A stretch of 64,000 nucleotides of DNA from contig JAGWFS010000001.1 in NCBI GenBank assembly GCA_028867785.1, positions 327,748 through 391,747 of the forward strand, in the 5' to 3' direction. The translations under genes were made by a program, and so were the position numbers. This DNA is from Nitrososphaerota archaeon (GTDB taxonomy: Archaea > Thermoproteota > Nitrososphaeria > Nitrososphaerales > Nitrosopumilaceae). Below the pieces are notes generated by a model. The model was not told the DNA's origin and did not search any database. It saw only the letters and a list, made by a program, of their open reading frames with translations. Shown piece by piece: positions 53,483-59,367 of this stretch; the stretch's first letter is position 1; each line of letters begins with the position of its first letter.

Positions 53483-53884
53483 TTAGAAAAATTTCAACAT
53501 TTCATCCACTGACACAATCTTAATCTTTTTAAAATTTTTGAGATCTTGGATATCTTTATCACCTGAAACTATGTAGTCGACGTTTCCGTCATGTGCTGTA
53601 TTGATTATGATATTGTCATCTGGGTCGTTACTTATGACTTCAAAATTTGACGCGACCCGAACATTCTCGCATGTCTCCATCAATGCAGAAACAATGCGTA
53701 TAATATCTTCACCAGTCATCTTGAATTTTGGTCTTTGAATGACTTCTGATAGTTCATCCAGAGTTTCTTTTGATATCAAGATTTTATATTTGCCATCAAT
53801 TCCCGTTTGAAACAATTTTCTGGGTTTTCCATTACGGATTAGTGCACTTACTAAAACGTTGGTGTCAAGGACGATCCTCAACAT
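53483..53884 (-). CDS. PIN-domain toxin (VapC-like)
   Basis: A 133-residue PIN ribonuclease with acidic residues D7 (IVLDTNVLVSAL), E43-type (TLDELSEVI), D in NDPDDNIIINTA and D in IVSGDKDIQDL. Belongs to the COG1569-like group. It cleaves RNA when free of antitoxin. Lies four bases downstream of the AbrB-type gene, forming a classical toxin-antitoxin operon. Confidence 0.88.
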   Translation of the reverse strand: MLRIVLDTNVLVSALIRNGKPRKLFQTGIDGKYKILISKETLDELSEVIQRPKFKMTGEDIIRIVSALMETCENVRVASNFEVISNDPDDNIIINTAHDGNVDYIVSGDKDIQDLKNFKKIKIVSVDEMLKFF

Positions 53885-53888
53885 AGGA

Positions 53889-54170
53889 TCAGCCTCTTGC
53901 TTTCTTGTGTTTTGTCTTTCGGTATGCCTTGATCTCTGTGGCTACGTCGTTTTCTTCTAGTTTCAGGCCCGTCTTGTCGATACTCTGTAAAATGTTATTC
54001 CATTCTTTTTTAACGTCAGGTATGTCCAGCTTTCTCATTACAATGTCATTGTTTATGACGAACACAACGAATCTGGTCTTAGGTTTTATTCCGAGGTATT
54101 TCCTTAACCCCTGCGGTATTACTACCTGTCCCTTTTCGCTCATTGTTGTAATCTCCGGATCTTCTAACAT
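53889..54170 (-). CDS. AbrB/MazE-type antitoxin
   Basis: A 93-residue protein with swapped-hairpin DNA-binding fold: ITTMSEKGQVVIPQGLRKYLGIKPKTRFVVFVINNDIVMRKL. The C-terminal half is helical and would bind the PIN toxin. Its promoter contains a seven-base inverted repeat, consistent with autoregulation by the complex. Confidence 0.87.
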   Translation of the reverse strand: MLEDPEITTMSEKGQVVIPQGLRKYLGIKPKTRFVVFVINNDIVMRKLDIPDVKKEWNNILQSIDKTGLKLEENDVATEIKAYRKTKHKKARG

Positions 54171-54177
54171 TCTTATC

Positions 54178-54202
54178 AGTAAGATTAGTTTACTTTCTTA
54201 CT
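54178..54202 (-). promoter_or_regulatory. Inverted repeat in the antitoxin promoter
   Basis: AGTAAGA (54178-54184) and TCTTACT (54196-54202) with 11-base spacer, between the minus-strand TATA GTATAAATA (near 54203-54211) and the ATG at 54170. Candidate operator for AbrB-type antitoxin. Confidence 0.5.
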
Positions 54203-54511
54203 ATTTATACTCATCGCATTCCTAAGGAGTAACTACGTGCCTACTGTAAGGAAACAAATTCTCCTTGAAAATAATGATACTAAAGCTTCCACATGTTTTC
54301 GTTCCGAATCCTGTAGGTTTCGAATATACCGAAAAAGACGGGCCTGGGGGTTCTAGTGAAGAAATCATACCAAGACCCACCGGTTCTGAAGAGACAGTCA
54401 TTACGAGAACGGGTACTTATCGAGTGCGAGAACTTTTTTGAACAAATAACTTCGAAAACGGTAGTAAGCTTATGGGAGTAGCTTAAACTCCTTTTCCAAC
54501 TTTTTTTCAGA
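54203..54511. other. Gap between antitoxin and 54512 gene, with decayed repeat
   Basis: No credible gene; an 81-codon minus-strand frame has no motif. 54331-54420 shares short blocks (GAAGAGAC, GTCATT, AACGG, GGGCC and a G run) with 57905-57990, in different order, so a rearranged or decayed element may be present in both places. Confidence 0.35.
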
Positions 54512-54946
54512 CTAGATTTCTTCAATTGCTTTCTTTAACTCTTCACGCATTGAATCACGAAGATTGGGATTTCTGATATACTCTGTTACAAATTCTCTAG
54601 TTATTGATTTTCCAGTTGGTTCCAATTCATAACCTAGGAGATCACCTTGAATTAGACCATCCGCAGATCCAAGCAAATATACTGAAAATTTACCTGACTT
54701 GTCAGGATCAAAACCTGTTCCGCATTCATGTAAAATTGCTCCTATGAATGCTTTCTTCCCATTGTAATCACTTGCGTCTTCACGATAAATTTTAACAACA
54801 TCTCCTACTTTCAAGAATTTTCTAACTTCTTGTTTTCTATTCCATGCAGCAACTGCATCATGTACAGACATTTTCTTTTCTTCTATTGCGTCAGAAAGAA
54901 ATTCGATAGCTTCGTCGGGTAGTTTTACTTTCTTTGTTCTCACCAA
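54512..54946 (-). CDS. 144-residue charged protein, unknown
   Basis: Starts TTG or GTG (54946/54943) with minus-strand GATTTAAATA about 28-30 bases upstream. N-terminal helix EAIEFLSDAIEEKKMSVHDAVAAWNRK, a beta segment FLKVGDVVKIYREDASDYNGKKAFIGAIL resembling an SH3/KOW barrel, and a C-terminal helix. No membrane segment. Not recognised. Confidence 0.55.
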   Translation of the reverse strand: MVRTKKVKLPDEAIEFLSDAIEEKKMSVHDAVAAWNRKQEVRKFLKVGDVVKIYREDASDYNGKKAFIGAILHECGTGFDPDKSGKFSVYLLGSADGLIQGDLLGYELEPTGKSITREFVTEYIRNPNLRDSMREELKKAIEEI

Positions 54947-55024
54947 ATTAGTTAGTCTTGCAATTATTTAAATCGCCTATTCTTTTACAACAATTTTTTT
55001 ATAGTCTCTTTAGTGCCATAAAAT

Positions 55025-55261
55025 ATGGCAGAAAAAAATGACACCGAAGCAATTACTCGACGTCTAGACGCTGTAATTGGTCTCTTGCTTGAAAATATGG
55101 TGGTAAGCGGACTGATTGGCAAAGGAAGATCTGTTGAAATTCTCTATAAGGCGGGCTTGACACCTACCGAAATAGGCAACATTCTTGGAGTTCCAGCGAC
55201 GAACATAGGTGCCATAATTGCCCAACAGAAGAAACGAAGAGGAGCTCGCAAGAGATTCTGA
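55025..55261 (+). CDS. Tiny HTH protein (78 residues)
   Basis: Helical N-terminus (ITRRLDAVIGLLLENMV), then an HTH in VEILYKAGLTPTEIGNILGVPATNIGAIIAQQ and a basic tail KKRRGARKRF. The HTH resembles sigma-70 region 4/LuxR-like helices. TTTTTTATAG about 28 bases upstream. Followed by a HEPN-type gene 30 bases on, probably one operon. Similar in design to the three proteins at 56590-57140. Confidence 0.7.
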   Translation: MAEKNDTEAITRRLDAVIGLLLENMVVSGLIGKGRSVEILYKAGLTPTEIGNILGVPATNIGAIIAQQKKRRGARKRF

Positions 55262-55291
55262 TTGACATCTATTCAATTTGGTTTATAAAAA

Positions 55292-55714
55292 ATGAAGATT
55301 TCAAATGGAACGCAACAGTTGTTGGAAGATCTTCTAGAATCGATGGTACAAGAATTAGAACTAGACAAAGAATTGATTCAAGACTGTTTTCCACTGAAAT
55401 CACCGTATCGAAAACAAGCACATGAAGCATTGCTAACCATAGAAACTAGAATGAAGAATAGACTAAAACTGGATGGTTCACATGTCGGTATAGAAATTAT
55501 AGATGATGCAAGAAATTTAGGAGTGTTCAAGAGAGACGTTCGTTCAGAAGAACAGGGCATAGAGTTATTGTTCAGGGGATCAGTATTAGGAATTAGAAAT
55601 GTTTTAGGACATAATAAACCGCTGATGAGTAAAGAAGAAGCAATAAAAATAATCTTGTTCGCGGACTATTTGATAAAACTCTTTGAGGGACAATGTAAAA
55701 TAAATAAGATATAA
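55292..55714 (+). CDS. HEPN-type protein of the TIGR02391/Ymh kind
   Basis: A 140-residue helical protein. ELLFRGSVLGIRNVLGHNKPLMSKEEAIKIILFADYLIKLFE carries R102-N103-x3-H107, the R(N)x4-6H catalytic signature of HEPN ribonucleases, in the context typical of TIGR02391 proteins from mobile and defence regions. Downstream of a tiny HTH gene, which may repress it, giving an HTH/HEPN toxin-antitoxin-like pair (inference). Confidence 0.68.
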   Translation: MKISNGTQQLLEDLLESMVQELELDKELIQDCFPLKSPYRKQAHEALLTIETRMKNRLKLDGSHVGIEIIDDARNLGVFKRDVRSEEQGIELLFRGSVLGIRNVLGHNKPLMSKEEAIKIILFADYLIKLFEGQCKINKI

Positions 55715-55718
55715 TTTA

Positions 55719-56588
55719 TTACGAATATGCTAAAAATAATTTGGAAGTATCTTTACCGTCAATGATCCCAAAGTAGATTATCCTATTTTCCTTTGCAGAT
55801 TTTGCAATTGAAAATTCTTTTAATTGTTCTATTATACTAGAATCTATTTCACCATTGAATTGTACTATGAATGTTTGAGCTGGATTTCTAAAAAGCCTCT
55901 GAATCTGATCACCATTTTTTCCCATTTTTTTCGGTGTTAGTGGACCTCTAGTAGCTTTACCTTTTAGACCTAGTGAAGCATGAACTCTTTTTCCATTAAT
56001 TTTCAGCCTAGTGGTAAATAGATCATCTGTTTCTCCACCCCAGTCAGAAAATTTTCCATCTTCATCAAGTATTTTTTTCAATAGTTGTTTTACATCTTTT
56101 TCGTAGGGATTAATCAGTTTCACTTTGTGAATTTTTTTTATTCTTGCAAACGATCCTATATCGTCTATAGAAATTTCTCTTATGTTGAAAAATCGATTTT
56201 TTCTATCCACAATTATTGTTCTTGTCTTAGGGTTTGTTTTTGTAGGATATGATGTTTGCTCAACAGGATTTTTGATCAGTCTTATTATTTTATTACGATT
56301 TTTGCAATAAAAATTTATTTTTTGATATGCAGTATCGCCATCTATTTTCTCATCTAATTGTGAAATTACTCCATCATGTACAAGATTTTTTGCTTCTTCT
56401 AAAACTCTTTTCTTTGTTTTCAGGTGTACATTTTGAAATATCCATGATGCAGTTTTGATTTTTTGTTTCCCTTTGCAAATTGCTTGGAACACTTGTAAAC
56501 GATCTTTGGATTTACCTATTGATTCAACTGCATTCATTATGTTATCATTACGATTACTGCCAAAATCTGAAACTGGTAATGGATTCAT
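55719..56588 (-). CDS. Defence-island-type protein, putative nuclease
   Basis: A 289-residue protein. N-terminal helical/wHTH part (LQVFQAICKGKQKIKTASWIF, VLEEAKNLVHDGVISQL), C-terminal conserved block FSDWGGETDDLFTTRLKINGKRVHASLGLKGK, GPLTPKKMGKNGDQIQRLF, TFIVQFNGEIDSSI and RIIYFGIIDGKDT. I recall this KMGKNGDQIQRLF domain from restriction or defence neighbourhoods in bacteria, without firm biochemical assignment; the E/D...LKGK pattern is compatible with a PD-(D/E)XK fold. Last gene of a four-gene operon with three tiny HTH proteins. Confidence 0.6.
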   Translation of the reverse strand: MNPLPVSDFGSNRNDNIMNAVESIGKSKDRLQVFQAICKGKQKIKTASWIFQNVHLKTKKRVLEEAKNLVHDGVISQLDEKIDGDTAYQKINFYCKNRNKIIRLIKNPVEQTSYPTKTNPKTRTIIVDRKNRFFNIREISIDDIGSFARIKKIHKVKLINPYEKDVKQLLKKILDEDGKFSDWGGETDDLFTTRLKINGKRVHASLGLKGKATRGPLTPKKMGKNGDQIQRLFRNPAQTFIVQFNGEIDSSIIEQLKEFSIAKSAKENRIIYFGIIDGKDTSKLFLAYS

Positions 56589-56589
56589 T

Positions 56590-56805
56590 CTATTTAATTT
56601 TATTTCTGAAGATGATCTTTCTTACATTAACATCAGTAAGTCCCAGCATATCTGCAATTTCACTTGAAGACAACCCTATTGATTTCAATATTTTAATTTG
56701 TATTATTGTATCCTTTCCTTGAATTGCAATAACTCCTATAATCTTATCGAGTTTTTTACTAATTCCTTCTAATAATTCGTCGGTAGTTTTCTTTTCACTT
56801 TTCAT
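56590..56805 (-). CDS. Tiny HTH protein 3 of the triad (71 residues)
   Basis: Helix LLEGISKKLDKIIGVIAIQGK, then HTH IKILKSIGLSSSEIADMLGLTDVNVRKIIFRN. Closest in plan to the 55025 protein. Its ATG overlaps the previous gene by 11 bases and its stop is one base before the nuclease-like gene's ATG. Confidence 0.65.
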   Translation of the reverse strand: MKSEKKTTDELLEGISKKLDKIIGVIAIQGKDTIIQIKILKSIGLSSSEIADMLGLTDVNVRKIIFRNKIK

Positions 56806-56983
56806 TGTTATCTTTATTATTTTTTGATTTTTTCATTTTACTCTTAGGATATAGTTCAGTTAATGTTTTATCAGACATTTCAGAAATTTTAGCTACTTGC
56901 TTAACATTTAGTCCATTTTTCAGTAAAAGAACAGCTAATAATTTTTTAATTATTTCCAAATTTTCTTCAGGTTTTCTAGTCAT
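56795..56983 (-). CDS. Tiny HTH protein 2 of the triad (62 residues)
   Basis: ENLEIIKKLLAVLLLKNGLNVKQVAKISEMSDKTLTELYP, then a Lys/Asn tail. HTH with Leu-rich first helix. Overlaps its upstream neighbour by eight bases and its downstream neighbour by 11, implying coupled translation. Confidence 0.62.
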   Translation of the reverse strand: MTRKPEENLEIIKKLLAVLLLKNGLNVKQVAKISEMSDKTLTELYPKSKMKKSKNNKDNNEK

Positions 56984-57140
56984 CCTTACTACCTCTTACT
57001 ATTTTACTCATGGGAAATCTATTCTTCAGAGTCTTTGTTTTGATTCCTGTGACATCCGATATTGCTTCATAACTTACATTGGATCTCAAAAGAAGTAAAA
57101 TTAAAAGATCCTTAATAGATTCCAATTCTTCCTTTTCCAT
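56976..57140 (-). CDS. Tiny HTH protein 1 of the triad (54 residues)
   Basis: ATG 57140: MEKEELESIKDLLILLLLRSN, then VSYEAISDVTGIKTKTLKNRFP and a basic tail. Same helix-plus-HTH plan as proteins 2 and 3. Minus-strand CTTAAATC lies about 27 bases upstream with a perfect dyad between, so this is the first gene of the operon. Confidence 0.6.
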   Translation of the reverse strand: MEKEELESIKDLLILLLLRSNVSYEAISDVTGIKTKTLKNRFPMSKIVRGSKDD

Positions 57141-57150
57141 CTTTTTTCTT

Positions 57151-57162
57151 ATAATGCATTAT
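57151..57162 (-). promoter_or_regulatory. Perfect dyad ATAATGCATTAT in the HTH-triad promoter
   Basis: Twelve-base palindrome lying between the TATA-like CTTAAATC (minus strand, near 57163-57170) and the ATG at 57140. Candidate operator for one of the tiny HTH proteins. Confidence 0.5.
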
Positions 57163-57238
57163 GATTTAAGCACCACGTTATTCAGAATACTGACAAGCTT
57201 CCTGTTAGTCGGTTGTAAACCTTAGATTTAGTAAAAGA

Positions 57239-57640
57239 TCATTCATATTTTTTCAACGTCTCTTCACAAATTTTGATAACTTTATTCAAAACAGGTTCAA
57301 CCGTAGACAATTCAGAAAATAAAACAAATGATGGACTATAAATCTGTGCTAACAACTCTCTTTTTTCTTCAGTATTATGAGAATTATTGAATCCTGTTAT
57401 CTGAGTATTAAATTTAGTAAGAATATGTAGTATTTTTATTACATCCTCTGAAGAATCTCCACCTAACAATTTTTGATTTCGTAGAAAAGACTCATTGGAA
57501 ATCACTGCATCTCGCATAAATACTGGATCAATAAGTGTAGCTTTAATCGGTAATGATGGATGTATGCTTCTAGTATAACTGAGAGTTTCCTTGAATTCGT
57601 CACGGAGCAAGATTGCACATGACTTTCGTGTCTTCTTCAT
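57239..57640 (-). CDS. Helical protein of unknown function, N-terminus uncertain
   Basis: From ATG 57640 the product has 133 residues; the frame is open to 57730 but that part is antisense to an integrase relic. FKETLSYTRSIHPSLPIKATLIDPVFMRDAVISNESFLRN followed by helices to EETLKKYE. The overlap suggests that the gene's 5' end was joined to foreign DNA, or that it starts at a TTG further in. Not recognised. Confidence 0.4.
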   Translation of the reverse strand: MKKTRKSCAILLRDEFKETLSYTRSIHPSLPIKATLIDPVFMRDAVISNESFLRNQKLLGGDSSEDVIKILHILTKFNTQITGFNNSHNTEEKRELLAQIYSPSFVLFSELSTVEPVLNKVIKICEETLKKYE

Positions 57641-57890
57641 GGTACACACTGGTTCCATTGAAGCCAAGTACACAACAAACAAGAGCATACTTCCAACCGA
57701 GTTGATAACAGAAATGCACGAAGCCTTCAAGCGAAGTCAGGAACTTTTAGATCTTGAAAAGGAAGTGCCAGAAGATGTCATAGCTCCAAAGCAAATGGTT
57801 GTCACACCAGAGGAAACAGAACAGTTTCTAAAAGATGGTTGGCAATTTCTTGGAACATTGCCAAACGGAAAAGTTGTCGTCAAAAGATAG
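57579..57890 (+). pseudogene. C-terminal relic of a tyrosine recombinase (integrase)
   Basis: About 100 residues read SKIAHDFRVFFMVHTGSIEAKYTTNK, then LPTELITEMHEAFKRSQELLDL and end VVTPEETEQFLKDGWQFLGTLPNGKVVVKR. This is the end of thaumarchaeal integrases: the catalytic H/G-box normally FMGHKG (here FMVHTG) and the nucleophile Tyr in EAKYTTNK. An in-frame stop at 57576 and absence of the N-terminal and R-containing parts show truncation. Confidence 0.75.
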
Positions 57891-58086
57891 AACCGTATGC
57901 GGGAACCGAGGACTCGAAGAGACTGTCATTTCAAAAACGGCATGTCTCGATACAAAATAAGAACGGGCCCGGGGGGAACCATGTCAATATTGATGCGAAT
58001 CTTTGTGTTGTTTTGAAATGTAAACATTTCTTGCTGGCAAGTTTGGATCAACTCTTAAATTGATATAAGATAGCATTCCGTCTTTC

Positions 58087-59367
58087 TTGAAGCCAGCCAT
58101 AATTATAGGCATACCTCTCCTTATTCTCCTGATTGTACCTCATGATAACATGGTTTTTGCAGATCAAGTCAATTATTTCCAAAGTGAAGACTTCAAGCTA
58201 ACTCACAGTCCTACTATCTGTGCGTTTGAACCTCAACCAGATTCCCAATTTCCAAACCTCTCACAATTGCTACTTTCCAGAACCCAATACGCTGTACTTG
58301 ATTGGCAAAACCACCTGAATCTAGGTGTTCCAAGTAGGCAACCGGTTTGGATTCTCAATTACAAAGAAATTCCATTAAATCAACAATATGATTTTGATGA
58401 CTCAACCTGCGATATCACAATACATTATGAAAGAGAACCACTAGATCCAAATGAACAGTTTCAAGAAGCAGGATTGACAAGTTTTTACAATAACCAGGCA
58501 AACATCATAATCTATTATCTTGGTATTGACGTAAAACAAGGGGAAGTATTGGTAGGGCAGAATGCTAACTATAATTACTACCAGTTTCAGTATACTCCAT
58601 TCTATACCAATCACCTGGCGTCATATCCGCAGCTTGACATGACAATAACACATGAGATGGGTCATGCGTTGGGATTGGGTCACTATATAGTGAGCAACAA
58701 AGATCTATACGAAATAGATACTGGCCAAGAGAACATGCCATCAATCATGATACCAGACATAGTGGTTAATGGAGTAACATCCTTTAGCATAACCCCATTA
58801 GATGTTAATGAAATAAAATCAATCTATGGAGATAATGGATTTGGGCAACCGCCATCTACTACAGACAAGTTCTCACAGATAATCAATCAGTTCGGCAACG
58901 AGTTATCATCTTCTCAAGGCTCAGCACAAAATTCTAGTCCAATCGAAAGTTCTACAAGTGGAAGCGTACAAGTAGATGCAAACCAGGTCTTACTATCCAA
59001 TAACATGAATTCATCATTACTTTACATATCCGGTTCAATCTATCCTAATGTGAATGGATATGTGGATTTGATGATTACAGACCAACAAGGTGGAAATATC
59101 ATGTGGGATTCTGAAGTCAGGCCAGACAACAATGGAGACTATAATCAAAAAGTTGTCATAACAAATGAATACCATTCTGGGCCATATGCCGTAACTGCTT
59201 CGTATAATGGAAATTCTCTGGGAACAACCTCATTTAATGTGATAAATGGTATTACCGTGCCGGAGTTTGGTTCAGTCATTTCCTATGTATTTTTACTACC
59301 GTTTGTATATGTGATAATCTTCCAAAGTCATTTTCGCGGTCTAAATAAAAAGAAGCCTATAGTTTAA
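58087..59367 (+). CDS. Secreted matrixin-like metalloprotease with PEFG-CTERM
   Basis: A 426-residue protein from TTG, with GATATAAG about 28 bases upstream. Signal peptide (IIIGIPLLILLIVPHDNMVFA), M10-like catalytic domain with the full zinc motif THEMGHALGLGHY (HExxHxxGxxH), a Ser/Gln-rich linker near residue 270, an Ig-like beta domain, and the sorting tail TVPEFGSVISYVFLLPFVYVIIF plus basic end. Surface-anchored protease, possibly for scavenging or envelope turnover. Overlaps the convergent fusion gene by 11 bases. Confidence 0.87.
   Translation: MKPAIIIGIPLLILLIVPHDNMVFADQVNYFQSEDFKLTHSPTICAFEPQPDSQFPNLSQLLLSRTQYAVLDWQNHLNLGVPSRQPVWILNYKEIPLNQQYDFDDSTCDITIHYEREPLDPNEQFQEAGLTSFYNNQANIIIYYLGIDVKQGEVLVGQNANYNYYQFQYTPFYTNHLASYPQLDMTITHEMGHALGLGHYIVSNKDLYEIDTGQENMPSIMIPDIVVNGVTSFSITPLDVNEIKSIYGDNGFGQPPSTTDKFSQIINQFGNELSSSQGSAQNSSPIESSTSGSVQVDANQVLLSNNMNSSLLYISGSIYPNVNGYVDLMITDQQGGNIMWDSEVRPDNNGDYNQKVVITNEYHSGPYAVTASYNGNSLGTTSFNVINGITVPEFGSVISYVFLLPFVYVIIFQSHFRGLNKKKPIV

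Noticed and set aside
54280..54525. 81-codon minus-strand frame overlapping the 54512 gene end
   Set aside because: No motif, antisense to repeat-like sequence, and no promoter.
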